DNA from: Larix kaempferi
Taxonomy: Eukaryota > Streptophyta > Pinopsida > Pinales > Pinaceae
Direction: 5' to 3'
DNA: 64,000 nt
Assembly (NCBI GenBank): GCA_027924585.1
Contig: BSBM01000442.1
Coordinates: 3,596,001 to 3,660,000, forward strand
Shown here piece after piece: positions 11,101 through 22,163 of the stretch (its first letter is position 1; each line of letters begins with the position of its first letter). The translations under genes and the position numbers were made by a program. The notes below the pieces were generated by a model. It was not told where the DNA came from. It searched no databases and saw nothing but the letters and a program-made list of their open reading frames with translations.

Positions 11101-11326
11101 CATGAAATGGAAGACTAAGAATCTGCCACCACCTCCACAGAACCAGAATCAGAATACGTCACCGACTGTATAGATGATATTGACGGAGGTTCAGAAACAC
11201 AATGCGACTAATGGAGTTGTGACACGAGGAGGAGCTGTGATAGGATTCGACAAGTCACAAGCTACCGTCTGACCAGCAGCACGGAAGCACATCACCTTTG
11301 ATGCAGAGGTCGAAAGGGATGTATTT

Positions 11327-12190
11327 TTGAAAGCGCAAGAGGCGATGAGACAAAGGAGGCAGTTACCTCTTCATGAAGAATTTATCTACAATATGCCACC
11401 GATGTTCGATACGATGAAGTCGCGGAGGAAGGATAACAATTTAAAATCCTTCTTGGAGAGTTGCTTGGAGTTGGAAAAGGACCCAGATGCGTTGGAAGAA
11501 ATATCCATGTTGTTGCATCGACGGGAGGGTGCACGCCAGGAGAAAAAGGTCAATCACATACACAAGAGAAAGACAGGGAGATAGATGCGAATGTCAACAC
11601 AAATTGGAGCATTTGATGTCGCATACATAATTTTGGACCTGGGATCAGATGTGAACATTATGACCAAGTAGACATGGGAAACAATGGGAAAATCACAGTT
11701 GGCCTGGTCACCTGTACAACTGCGATTAGCAGATTAGAGTAAGGTTACTCCACTTGGTTGGGTGTGTCAGCTCCCAGTTGAAATTGAGGGACTCAAGACA
11801 TATGCCGACTTTGATGTAATAAAGATTGTTGATAACACCAACCCCTATCCAGTGCTGCTAGGGATAGAGTGGGAAATGGAAAACCAAGCCATTATCAACT
11901 TCAAAAAGTAAACGATGTCGTTTGAGAATTGTGAGATGAGGGTTATCGCACCTCTTGATCCTGCGGAAGGGAAGAGATATGTTGAACTAGCAAGAGACGA
12001 ATTTACAGAGGGATGGGATAATGTATACAACATATATGAGGATTACATTAATGCTACCGCAGATGGATAATTGGGATGGCGCAGTGTCAGTTTGGCATCG
12101 TCCGATTTAGATGAGGCGCTCAAGAATTGGCAGAACTGGTTACACGAAGTATCATTCAGGAGGTGTGCGCGGATCACATAGTCGCTGCGA
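11327..12190 (+). pseudogene. Element F aspartic protease region
   Basis: A 85-codon charged linker (11327-11584) leads without frame change into the protease. Its active site is LDLGSDVNIMTK near 11635-11670, with VLLGIEWEMENQAIINF further on. Stops at 11582, ~11668, ~11735 and ~11908 sit mainly where Gln or Arg is expected. The D-L-G-S active site resembles the D-F-G-S of element G. Confidence 0.75.
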
Positions 12191-12199
12191 TGGGTAGCC

Positions 12200-12873
12200 A
12201 TGGAGGAGTGTGCGATACCTACATATGAGGGATTTCCAAATTTGAGCAAGTTCCTCACTGAATTTGAGGAGAAAGTGGTGGAGCCGCAGCGTCTATTGGC
12301 CTTGGAGGAAGCCTTGAAGGCTACTCTTGCGCGCTGGTGTGCAGTGCACAAGTCTAATATCACAACTTGGCCACTATGTCGACACCTCATGGATGTTAGG
12401 TTCGGAGAAGCTGCGGGATATAGTGGAAATAAATATGATGGTAGAAGATATCCGAAGGAACATATGAATGCTTGTCAACACCAATGGGGTGCACGAGCGA
12501 AGCAGGAGTGGGTACATGCATTTGTGCACACGTTGGATGAAGTACCACGGAGTTGGTATGTCGCAGCAGAACTGCGATACGGGATGACCTCTTGGGAGCA
12601 GCTCACCATTGGATTCAGCCAATCATTTTGTTTCTTAGATGAAAACCCCTTCATCCATACTGTGCTATAGGTGATCTGCGAGAAAATATTTGAAGTGGTA
12701 CCGACAGAGCAACTGTTGGCACTTCAATGGACTGCGACACCGGAAATGCTAATGGAGTGTTATAATATCACAGGAGAACTGGATGATGAGGATGACTCGA
12801 GAGCTATCTATGTTCCAGAATCAGAAGGTATTCGTAGTGTCGAGGCACCAGGAATACCTTTCGACATATTTTA
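12200..12873 (+). pseudogene. Element F capsid-like domain between protease and RT
   Basis: A 156-codon frame followed in the same frame, after one TAG, by 67 more codons. The core reads QEWVHAFVHTLDEVPRSWYV, then ELRYG, TSWEQLTIGFSQSF. It resembles the retrotransposon gag capsid pattern (Leu-x-x-x-x-x-x-Trp-Tyr ... Trp-x-x-Leu-x-x-x-Phe). Gag has already been encoded upstream, so this would be a second capsid-like domain inside the pol reading frame. I have the impression that related arrangements exist in other plant gypsy polyproteins, but I cannot confirm that here. Confidence 0.55.
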
Positions 12874-12880
12874 GCAACCA

Positions 12881-13865
12881 TTGAAAATCAAGAAGGTGAA
12901 CATTGGATTGGAGGAGAATCTGAAGTTCGCAAATATTGGAGACTACTGGGATGAGTCAACTATTGCGAAGATGACTGATATGTTGCATGAGTTCCATGAT
13001 ATGTTCCCAAGGAAATTGTCAGAGATGAAAGGAATTTCCGGGGACTTAGACGAAATGAAGATCCCCCTGAAACCTGATGCAAATCCAGTCAAGCAGCGGC
13101 CTTATCGGTTGAATCCAAGGTACAAGGAACGGGTGCAAGCTGAGATTGAAAGAATGCTAGAAGCCGACATTATAGAACCCATAGAAGAATCAGAGTGGAT
13201 CAGCTCGATTGTAGTCTAGGATAAAAAAATCTGGTGAAGTCCGAATATGTGTTGATTTAAGGAAGCTGAATGATGCCTGCCTACACGATCCGTTCCCGAC
13301 ACCATTCACGGATGAGGTGCTCGAAGGGGTAGGAGGTCAGGAAATATATTCATTTACGGATGGGTTTTCGGGATATCGCCAGATCAATATTGTGAAGCAA
13401 GATAACTACATTCGTCATGGAATGGGGATGCTTTTAGTATACAGTGATGCCATTTGGGCTGAAGAATGCTCCAATGATTTTTTCAAGATTAGTAGTTTCG
13501 ACGTTCAAAGCTACATTCATAAGTTTCTGGCCGTCTATATGGACGGTTGGACAGTATATGGGTTGGTCAAAGATCACGTCGCAAACTTGAGGCTAATGCT
13601 GGAACGATGTCGATAACACCAAATTTCATTGAACCTGAAAAAGTGCATCTTCTGTGCTCCATGTGGAATTTTGTTGGGGAACATTGTATGCAGGGAAGGA
13701 CTGCTGGTAGACCCGCCGAAGATTACAATTATTATCGACCTCCCATCGCCGATAACAGTCAATAAAATGAGAGTGACGTTGGGACACATGGGCTACTATA
13801 GAAAGTTTATCAGAGGATATGCAACAATCATGGCACCAATGGAGAATTTGTTGAAGAAAGACACC
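12881..13865 (+). pseudogene. Element F reverse transcriptase
   Basis: The segment opens with MLHEFHDMFPRKLSEMKGI and the substrate-binding lead-in QRPYRLNPRYKERVQAEI. After a TAG and a one-base shift near 13218-13230 it continues with VDLRKLNDACLHDPFPTP, the DGFSGYRQI motif, MDGWTVYG and LKKCIFC. The catalytic pair that should read Y-M-D-D is Y-M-D-G, so the second Asp is lost. The frame shifts again near 13615. The enzyme is inactive as it stands. Confidence 0.85.
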
Positions 13866-14345
13866 AAGTTTGAATGGAACGAAGAGTGTCAGAAGAGTTT
13901 GGATATATTAAAGGAAAAGATGGTCGCAACACCCATATTCGCATTTCTAGATTCGACAAAGGAGTTCCACGTTCACGTCGATGCATCATCAGTCGCATTA
14001 GGAGTCATCTTGGACCAACCAGGAACAGGCGACATCGACCACGCGATAGCTTTCGCAAGTAGGAATATGTCTACTGCGGAGAAGAATTATACAACCACAG
14101 AAAGGGAAGGGTTGGCGATTGTCTACGCCTTGCATAAATACTGACACTACCTCTTAGGGGGCCACTTTAAAATGTTCACCAATCATTCAACACTGAAATA
14201 CCTGGTGAACAAGCCTGTATTGGGGGGGGAAGATCTGTCGATGGTTGTTATTATTCCAGGAGTTTGATTTTGAAATAATTGTAAATTCGGGATGATTGAA
14301 TGCAGGACCAAACCACCTTTCACGAATAGAGTCCGGGGAATAACC
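13866..14345 (+). pseudogene. Element F RNase H
   Basis: Continues from RT. FHVHVDASSVALG carries the first Asp and TTTEREGLAIVYALHK the Glu. The third acidic position is Asn in MFTNHSTLKYLVNKP. A stop (TGA at about 14142, where Arg or Trp is expected) and a frame change near 14225 break it. Confidence 0.8.
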
Positions 14346-14439
14346 GAGGAGCATTGATGAAGGATTGTCAAATGCTCAGTTGTTTAGAGTTGGCATGGTT
14401 GATGACCATTACGAACAAATCATTTAGTTTTTAGCAACA

Positions 14440-15675
14440 TGGGAGGCGCCGAAAGGATTCACTACCAATCAGAAGAAGCAACTAGTTGTCAGAGCTGCAG
14501 ACTTTCAATTAATTGCAGGGAAATTGTACAAGATGGGACCAGATGAGATACTTCGACGATATGTCCTTCTGCATGAGTAGGAGAGGATCTTATTGAAAGA
14601 TCATGATGGGATCGTTGGGGGACATTACGGAGGACGAAAAAATGCTAAGAAGATCCTTCGAGCAGGACTGTGGTGGCCAACAATGCATGGAGATGTCGCG
14701 GACTACGCCAGGAGTTGCGACGTATGCCAACGGATAGGGAAGCCATCAGTAAGGGATGCAATGACACTTGTACCATAGGTAACGCTGTAGGATTTCGACA
14801 AGTGGGTAGTTGATTTTGTGGGACCCATCAACCCACCTGATAAAAGAACAGGGTCGCGCTACATCATCACTGGGACAGACTATTTGATGAGATGGGAGGA
14901 AGGTGCACCAGTGAGAGATTGCTCAGATGCGACTGTAGCAAGGTTCCTTTTCGACAATGTGGTTACTAGGTTTGGGTGCCCAAAAGTGCCGATGAGTGAC
15001 CAAGGAACTCATTTTGTTAACCAGACAATTGCAGCGATGACGGAGGAATTTCAAATTCAGCACAAGAAGAGTACCCCCTACCACCCTCAAGCGAATGGGA
15101 TAGTTGAGGTGTTCAATAAGATATTACAACATGCACTCACCAAGGTGTGCAATGTAATTCACAATGATTGGGATTTGAAAATTCCAGCGATACTTTGGGT
15201 GTATCGCACAACCTGTAAACGACTGACCGACCAGACCCTGTTCAAGATCGTTTACGGATAGGAAGCAATCATGCCGATGGAGTATATTGTACCCAGTTTG
15301 TGCATCACAACATCTACAGGGATGAGCGATGATGGAGCCTTAGAGGAACGCTTGTCACAACTGGTACAGGTGGACGAGGATCGGTTCATTGCAGGGTTCC
15401 ATTAAAAGGTAGAAAAAGATTGACAGAAGGCTTGGCACGACCACCATGTTAAACAAAAGCACTTCCAGCGTGGTGATACAGTTCTTTTATATGATAGTAA
15501 CTTTGCTAAGCACCCAGGTAAGCTACAAATGCATTGGTTAGGTCCTTACATCATAAATTTTGTCACCGACGGAGGTGCGTTGCATCTACAAATTTTAGAT
15601 GGGGAATTGTTTCCTAAGTTGGTCAATGGGAATAGGTTGAAACCTTATCGCCATGATCCCGCAAACAACAGTTGA
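14440..15675 (+). pseudogene. Element F integrase
   Basis: The zinc-binding region has KDHDGIVGGHYGGRKNAKKI and SCDVCQ. The catalytic residues are all kept: Asp in WVVDFVGPI, Asp in [10 protein letters not shown] and Glu in [15 protein letters not shown]-terminal domain with HWLGPYIINFVTDGGALHLQ ends at NRLKPYRHDPANNS (stop near 15673). TAG stops near 14577, 14776, 14788, 15259 and 15403 interrupt an otherwise good frame. No chromodomain is seen. Confidence 0.87.
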
Positions 15676-15777
15676 GAACCAAAGCCAGTAAAAAAAAATG
15701 AAAAAAAGTGGAAGCATGGCCAGCCGGTTCACTTGTTGATGCTTCGCACGCTTAGCACGTGAGAGTCAAATCTGAGC

Positions 15778-16480
15778 ATGATTGCTACGGATCAACTTCA
15801 CCAAAAGACGACAGAGGAGTATGATGACAGAATCAGATGGTTATGTGAAGATATTTGGCCAATGATTTCAGAATCAGACGTCAAGGACACAAGGAACAAG
15901 CATAAATACAGGCGCAGAAGGCCAATTGAGCATGGTAGTATCCATAAGTCTGGAAAGAGTAAGCTCCATGTTGCAAGTTGGTAAGGTAGAGAGTTGAGTG
16001 AGTAATTCCAAGGAAGCTGTGGAAATGATCCATTTCATTTCGTACGGTAGCACTCCAGGTGCACTAAGAGCAAGAACGACGAGTGTGCATGAACAACCAA
16101 CGAAGGAAGCGGTACAGACAATCGGGAGGAACAGAGACGAGGTCTCACCCGAGATGTCTAAGAGCATGGTAGTAGTTAGAAGATCCGTGGTCCCTATGAC
16201 CACCAGAAAACCAGGGGTGGAGGCCTGCTGGCTCCAGTAGCAGACAGTCCAAGGCACGAAACAAATGTGCTGGAGCAGTAGACCTGTTTCCCATTTTGGC
16301 GGCATAGATGAAATTTTCCCCAATATGGAACAACCATGAAACGCACCAGCCGACGTAGAAGAGATATATGATCAAGGTTCCCAGAGACTGGAGGATGAGT
16401 TCGAGAAGTACATGACAGTGAACCAGAGACTGAAGGATGAGCTCGAGAAGTACACAGATCGACATCTTTAAATTCTAATT
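15778..16480 (+). pseudogene. Element F downstream region with coiled-coil relic
   Basis: After integrase an open stretch (15778-15984) and then a short frame (about 16370-16470) encode QRLEDEFEKYM and NQRLKDELEKYT, an internal duplication with a heptad-like pattern. Coding sequence between integrase and the 3' LTR occurs in some plant gypsy lineages. No match to F's 5' LTR follows, so the 3' LTR has been lost at about 16482. Function unknown. Confidence 0.45.
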
Positions 16481-16481
16481 A

Positions 16482-17302
16482 AATAATTTCTTGTTCATTA
16501 CTAATTTTTAGATAAATAATCTCAATAATTTTAAAAAATTAAAAATTAAAAAACTTTATGTTAATAGAAAAAATTGAAAATTAAAATTGTATATTAAGTG
16601 TATCAAAAGACAACTTAATTACAATTTTAATATTCTTTAATAAGTCAAAATTTATACTAAGTAACTATTGTTATGGATTTTAAAAAAAAATTAATAAAAA
16701 ATAGAATTAAATTAAAAATTAAAGAAAATTTAAAATTTGAAATTAATTATTAATAAAGATTTTATAATTAAGTTAACTAATAAAAATTAGTTAATTTTCT
16801 ATAAAAAATTAATAAAAATAGAATTAAAAATTAAAATTTTTTCAAATTTGAAATTAATTATTAATAAAGATTTTATAATTAAGTTAATTAAACAACCAAT
16901 AATAAGAAATTTTGGTAAATATTTAGAATTTGAGATTAATTTACTATTATAGTTTAATTAATCTTGTCATTTTATATTTAATTATTAAACTTTCAAACAT
17001 TGATTAAATTATTTTTAGAAATTATTAATAAAAGAACTAAATTATTAAAAACTTGTAGATACATTAAACAAAACAAATTTTTTTAGGTTTGTTGGCTAAA
17101 GAAAATTTAAGTAAATTTAATTAAGAAAACAAAAACCTGACCTAAAACACTTACTAATATGCTATCTTCCTCACCTAATAAAACCTTGAGACACTCTCTC
17201 CTGATGATGATCCCTACTTTGCGGCTCGAAACGTCGAGATAAATATTTCCTAACACAGTCTTCCTTTCTACTTCACTTACTCACTGCGTAAATCATGAAC
17301 AA
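16482..17302. other. AT-rich filler between F and D
   Basis: Neither F's 3' LTR nor the missing part of D's left LTR is here. Most is very AT-rich and includes two copies of AATTAATTATTAATAAAGAT (about 16741 and 16854). The last 150 bp are less AT-rich and contain the ribozyme-like core at 17201-17231. The segment probably marks a deletion that removed both LTR ends and was filled with other repeat DNA. Confidence 0.5.
17201..17231 (+). ncRNA. Hammerhead-ribozyme-like core, possibly of a Penelope-like element
   Basis: CTGATGA at 17201-17207 and GAAA at 17228-17231 are spaced as in a hammerhead core. Between them GATCCCTA and TGCGGCTC could form an imperfect stem II (about five of eight pairs). 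The following ACGTCGAGATAAATATTTC resembles the tail I associate with hammerheads of Penelope-like retroelements, some of which are reported from conifers. Stems I and III have not been confirmed, so self-cleavage is unproven. The copy may be decayed. Confidence 0.4.
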
Positions 17303-17424
17303 CTTAATTGTTGAGGTCACTGAACTTCTTAGAGTTGCAAAGTCTGTCGAAGTTGTGTCAACATCGATGACTTGTCGCAGTGGATGTTAGCATTTGAAAA
17401 TAATGCCAATTGCGATATGGATAA
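17303..17424 (-). mobile_element. Element D 3' LTR, truncated to ~122 bp
   Basis: The segment matches 22556-22696 (AATTGTTGAGGTC...ACTGAAC...CAATTGCGATATGGAT). Its internal boundary lies next to a purine run (GGAAGGAGG, minus strand). The rest of the ~533-bp LTR is missing on the left. Confidence 0.75.
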
Positions 17425-17435
17425 TACCTCCTTCC

Positions 17436-18055
17436 TTAAGAAACAATGGTCCCCATTGTTTGCTTGTGAAGGTGAAGAAACTTGTTGGTAAGTTCAATAG
17501 CAGAGTACCACTTTCCTTGGGATGGGAGTTGTCCAACTTTGGCAACCTGAAACAAGGGAATTGTGTTCATCGTTGAATGGTGTACTCGTCGTCCCACAAT
17601 GATGTCGCATGGAATAGGCTCCTGAACATTTGGATGGATGTCGTCGGGTTCTGCTTTCTGCAAGTCGTTCTGTTCCAACAGTGGTGCATGGTATGGTCGA
17701 AGTAGATCCAAGTTGAATACTAGATGTAGTCCAAGGCATGAAGGAATGTCGAGTTGGAAATCATTTTTGCCAATATGATGAAGAATATTGTATGGACCAT
17801 ATCGCAAAGGTTTCAACTTCTTGTATGGGCCAGTGAAGTGTTCCTTCTTGAGATGTAACCAAACCTTATCCCCAATATGGAATGAATGAGGGTATGATGC
17901 TTATCGTGTTGGGCCTTAGATTTCATGTTTGCTCGTTGCAACATTTCTTGTGCTTGTTGCTGGATGTCGTAGATTTGATCTCCAAACTTGATTTCTTTTT
18001 CAACTTCTCGTTGATTGAAATCGGTGTCGTTCGACTGTGTTGAGGAGCTGATCAA
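17436..18055 (-). pseudogene. Element D integrase C-terminal domain
   Basis: Minus strand. 18055-17813 and then 17816-17436 in another frame cover EIKFGDQIYDIQQQAQEM, the LRYGPYNILHHIGKNDFQLDIP segment (the GPY/F module) and LLRPYHAPLLE. The final 60 codons (CDIIVGRRVHHSTM to the stop) lie where a chromodomain would be, but I cannot recognise its aromatic pocket. Confidence 0.7.
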
Positions 18056-18175
18056 GTCGATAGGCGTTGAGGGTTGAAATCTGTAACATATATCAAATGG
18101 AATATTTCTCGTAGAGATATGTTTAGTACAATTATAGCTGTGTTGTATGTATGGAATACTGTCATCCCATGTTCG

Positions 18176-18892
18176 TCAATGCTTGTGGTTGTACATGCGA
18201 AGCAGTTGTACGACCAAGCGATTCACAACTTCTGTCTGTCCGTTTGTATGAGGATGGAAAGATGTCGACAATGACAGTCTTGTGTCTAGCTGTTGCCAAA
18301 GGGTGTTCCAAAATATGCTGACGAATCTGGCATCTTTGTCGGAAATGATGGTTGTTGGAAAACCATAATGTTTCCAGACATGTTCGAAGAAAAAATGAGC
18401 AGTTTGCTGCGTTTTCGTCATCTTCTTGCATGGAATGAGAATGGCCATCTTGGAAAATCTGTTGAATACTACTAAGATTGCGTCATGCTGATGTTTAATT
18501 GTAGGATATCCCGTCAAGTAGTCCATATAAATAGATTCCCATGGTCGACTAGGAACTGGAAAAGGTGTGTACAATCCCTATAGTCGATTAGGATGTTTAG
18601 CAATGGAACAAACCATGCATGATCGAATGTACTTGTTGACGTTAGTTTTGAGTGTATGCCAAAAGAAATTCTTCTGGAGAATAGAAAGGGTCTTTGCTAC
18701 TCCAAAGTAGTGTCCTGCGCTATTGTTGTAGTGCGCATCCCAAATGAGCTGTAGTTGATGCTCATCGGTCGATACACAAAGCTGTCCAAGCTTGTATAAC
18801 AAAGTGTATTTCAGGAAATAGTTGGAGGTCGATGACTTTTCAGTTTGAATTTGTCGATAGAATGGTGAAAAGTCAATGTCTTCCTGATACAA
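18176..18892 (-). pseudogene. Element D integrase zinc finger and catalytic core
   Basis: Minus strand. 18892-18578 has the zinc-binding region (DAHYNNSAGHYFG, SCMVCSIAKHP). After one TAG, 18574-18176 has the core with Asp in IYMDYLTGYP, Asp in IISDKDARFVS and Glu in HPHTNGQTEVVNR. All three catalytic residues are intact. The product would join element DNA to the host chromosome. Confidence 0.87.
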
Positions 18893-19077
18893 ATGAGGCT
18901 AAGTACTTGTGTTATATCCTTGCATACCCATCACTTTAAAAAGGAGAGTAATGGGTGGTCAAATTAGACACTCAACGACGGCATTAGCTTTACCTTTCTG
19001 ATACTTAATTACCAACTGGAATTGTTGCAGGTAATTAATCCACTTGAGTTGACTAATTGTCTGCAATTTTGACTGGG

Positions 19078-20105
19078 TCAGAGTGAACTATAGAGGCTTG
19101 TGTTTAGTGAGGATGGCCTTTTCCTTGCCAAGGATGTAATGCCTCCATGCTTAAGAGATTTCACAATGGCATATAGTTCTTTTTCGTACATCAAATATCT
19201 TCTAACAGTGTTGTTAAAAGTTTCGGAATGAAAAGTAACTAGGTGACCAGACTGAGTGATCACTGCGCCCAAGGAATAGTTCGATGCGTCCGCATCAATC
19301 TCGAAGGGATGATGCAAATCAGGTAACACAAGTACTGGTGCAGTGTAGAGCTTGTGTTTGAGTTTGTCGAAAGCTTCTAGTTGTGTCGATGTCCATTTGA
19401 AGACAGTTTTCCCACTTCCTTTCATCAACTGGTTCAAGGTCCAGGCTATGTGACTGAAGCCGAGTATGAATTGTTGATAGAAATTCACCAAACCAAGAAA
19501 AATTCTTAGTTCTTGAATGCTTTGAGGAATTGGCCAATCTTTGAGAATTTGAAATTTGTCTAGGTCGACATGAATGCCTACAAAGTCAATTACAAACTCC
19601 AAATATTTAATGTTGTTCATCGCAAAGGAACAATTGTCTATGTTCAAGTAGAGTCGATGTTGATGGAGAGTGTCAAGGACTTGTTGAAGCTGTCCGAAAT
19701 GTTCTTCCCATGTTCGACTGAAAATCAATATGTCGTCAAGATAGACAATGACCCATTTGTCAATGAAAGGTTGAACAATGTTATCCATGTATTGCATGAA
19801 GGTTGCAGGTGCATTGGTTAATCCAAAAGGCATGACTAACCATTCAAACAATCCTTCCTTGGTCTTGAAATCAATTTTCCATACATTTGAGGGCTTGATT
19901 GGAATTTGATGATACCCCGACTTGAGGTCGAGCTTAGTAAATAATTTAGCACCTTTCAGATAGTCGATGAGCTCATCTATTCGCGATAGAGGGTAGCGAT
20001 TCTTTACCGAAATTTTGTTGAATGCCCTATAGTCGATGCACATGCACCAAGTCCCGTCTTTCTTCGGAATAAGGACGACTGGAATTCCAAAAGGGTAGGA
20101 GCTGG
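19078..20105 (-). pseudogene. Element D reverse transcriptase and RNase H
   Basis: Minus strand, a 321-codon open frame from 20043, with upstream residues (YPFGIPVVLIPKKDGTW) readable before it. RT motifs are MCIDYRAFNKIS, TKLDLKSGYHQIP, MPFGLTNAPATF and an intact YLDD in IVYLDDILIFS. RNase H begins with FEIDADASNYSLGAV and YEKELYAIVKSLKH, then loses the frame near 19110. The length and the intact motif make this the best preserved gypsy RT in the window after E. Confidence 0.88.
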
Positions 20106-20106
20106 G

Positions 20107-21056
20107 TCAAATATGACCTTTGTCGATCAATTCTTGGATTTGTCTACGGATCTCTTCATTTCCAAGAATGCATATTCTGTAAACAGATGCATTAGGTAAC
20201 GAAGAACCATGAGCAAGTTGAATAGATTGTTTTACATGGAAATGTCGAGGTACTCTGTCTGGAATTTGGAACAAGTTCTGGTACTCATTAAGAATATTGT
20301 CGATCTGCTGCTTCTTTCGGGAGCTGCACTGGTCGGTGACTTGACTGGTTGCTGCAGTATTCCTATAATGTTGCCGCTTTATCATAATAAATGCGAACTT
20401 CTGAGCATGATTGATGAGCTTCTTCATTTTCTTAGCATATATCATTGCAACAGTTGGTGCAGGTTGTTGTTCTAGTATGCTGTACCGTTGATTGCGAATC
20501 CTGACAATCACTTTCTATGGTCGTGATTGATAACTTCCATGGCGATCCCATAGGTAAGGATTCCCAAACATGGCATTGGCTACGAAGAGAGGTGCCACGT
20601 CGCAAAGTACTTCATCTTCAAAAGGATTTATGAAGTAGGTGAGTTTTCATTGTCGGTTGATCCTTAGCTCTTGTCTGTCCTTCATCCAACCGATGTTGTA
20701 AGGTTGAGGATGCAGAGTGGTAACAAGACCTAGTTTCTTCACAAGTTCTTTAGAAACAAAGTTCTTTAGAAACAAAGTTCTTTAGAAACAAAGTTCTTTA
20801 GAAACAAAGTTCTTTAGAAACAAAGTTCTTTAGAAACAAAGTTCTTCTGGCTTCCGTTGTCCACAATCAGATGCAATGGATTATTTTGAACCCATATCTG
20901 TGTATGGAATAGGCGCTCTGATTCCTCCTTGTCAATGATAGTTGAGGCTGCTGGAGTTGTTGATGACGATATCAAAAGAGTCATTACTTCTTGGTCAGAT
21001 TCTACCACAGTCTTATCGAATGCATAGGATGTCGACACTTTTTCCAAAAAGGTCAT
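20107..21056 (-). pseudogene. Element D protease and linker to RT
   Basis: The 21056-20814 frame has the aspartic-protease active site as IVDNGSQKNFVSKEL. A 16-bp tandem repeat then destroys the frame. The domain resumes beyond it (KKLGLVTTLHPQPY, DVAPLFVANAMFGNPY), followed by 20511-20107, which links to RT (NEYQNLFQIPDRVPR). The Asp of D-N-G-S is kept. Stops near 20515 and 20105 are further breaks. Confidence 0.75.
20746..20841. repeat. Six perfect 16-bp tandem units inside protease
   Basis: TTCTTTAGAAACAAAG is repeated exactly six times. The unit encodes part of the FVSKEL segment just after the active site. Five extra 16-bp units add 80 bp, which shifts the frame. The identity of the units points to a recent expansion within an old element. 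Confidence 0.93.
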
Positions 21057-21932
21057 ACGAGCTTTGCATTCATACGTATCATGCCAAGATGAGTGATGGT
21101 AGTCGCACCATTTCCCGGTAGGTTGCTTGCTACGTTCCTTTTTGTGAAAAGTCTTTTTTGCCGTGATCTGGATTTGGCAGAGTTAGATGAGAAGATTCCA
21201 ACTTGTCTAAGTCGGTTGGTGCCTTCTTTTCGGGTGGTCATACTGACGGTTTAGTTGTGAAGCACGCTTTTCCCTTCTGTTTGGTTTCAAGTTTACTAGC
21301 ATAGTGGAATGCATCCATGAGTGTATTGACAGTCAGAAACTCCATCTTCTACTGAATGTACTGGGATAAACCACTGATGTACTTCAGAACAAGCAATTTT
21401 TCTTCTTCTTGAACTCCAAGTCTAGCCATGAGTCGATAGAACTCATCGGTGTAACTTTGTACAGATTAGTCTTTCCATTGGTGTAACTTTCTAAGGATTG
21501 GTATTTCCATTTCCTTAGCTGCTGCCACTTCTTATACTGCTGCTCAAGGTAATTGGGCGGGTAAAATTCCTTCTGCATGTATTCGACAAATTTATCCCAT
21601 GTGTTGATGGGGTCTCCACTTTTTTCCATCTTTGTTGAAATATTCTCCCACCAGTAGTGCACAGATGTTGACATATTTGAGGATGCAATGGTGATCTTGT
21701 CGGCTTCCGAGATTTGATTCACAGAGTAATAGGACTCCAATTGTTGTACCCAATTGTCAATGGATTCCACATCAATATTTTCTTCTAGATTGAGTATGTC
21801 CAAATTGATTTTCACTTTGAAGGGGATGATTTTGTTGGAGTTAGTTCTCATCATAAAGCCTCCTAAAGTCGAAGCAAATGGTGTGAGAATTTCATTGAAC
21901 TGGGAGAACATATCAGTTCGTTGTCGAGTCAA
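21053..21932 (-). pseudogene. Element D gag
   Basis: 21932-21384 encodes 182 residues of capsid-type gag (IDNWVQQLESYYSVNQISEADKI, HYWWENIS, WDKFVEYMQKEFYPP). Downstream, after a frame change, a zinc-knuckle variant reads KWCDYHHSSWHDTYECKAR (C-x2-H-x4-H-x4-C). It continues directly into the protease frame. The start codon is uncertain. The ATG or ACG region near 21932 lies about 220 bp inside the primer-binding site. Confidence 0.8.
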
Positions 21933-22150
21933 CGCTTTCTCTATGAGGTGTTGTGTCTCGTCAATTGCATGTCTTTCGCCTATTTATTCTTCCATTTATG
22001 GAGGTAGTGTCTGCTTGGATTATTGATTCTGTGAGTGTGTTTGAACTGACATAAGTCAAGTAACTTCGATGGAAGTGTCTACGCAAAACTTAAGCACGAA
22101 CAAAGCTGATGCACTCTGACGAAGCTCTGAATGAACAACACTCTGAATTT

Positions 22151-22163
22151 TCTATGATACCAA
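22151..22163 (-). promoter_or_regulatory. Element D primer-binding site
   Basis: On the minus strand TTGGTATCATAGA abuts the end of the 5' LTR. It resembles the initiator-methionine tRNA primer site (TGGTATCAGAGC) with changes in its last bases. Confidence 0.7.

Noticed and set aside
15874-16323. 149-codon minus-strand frame downstream of F integrase
   Set aside because: It reads antisense through the F tail and contains Cys/Leu-rich text typical of the reverse of Gln/Lys-rich coding DNA. No known motif.
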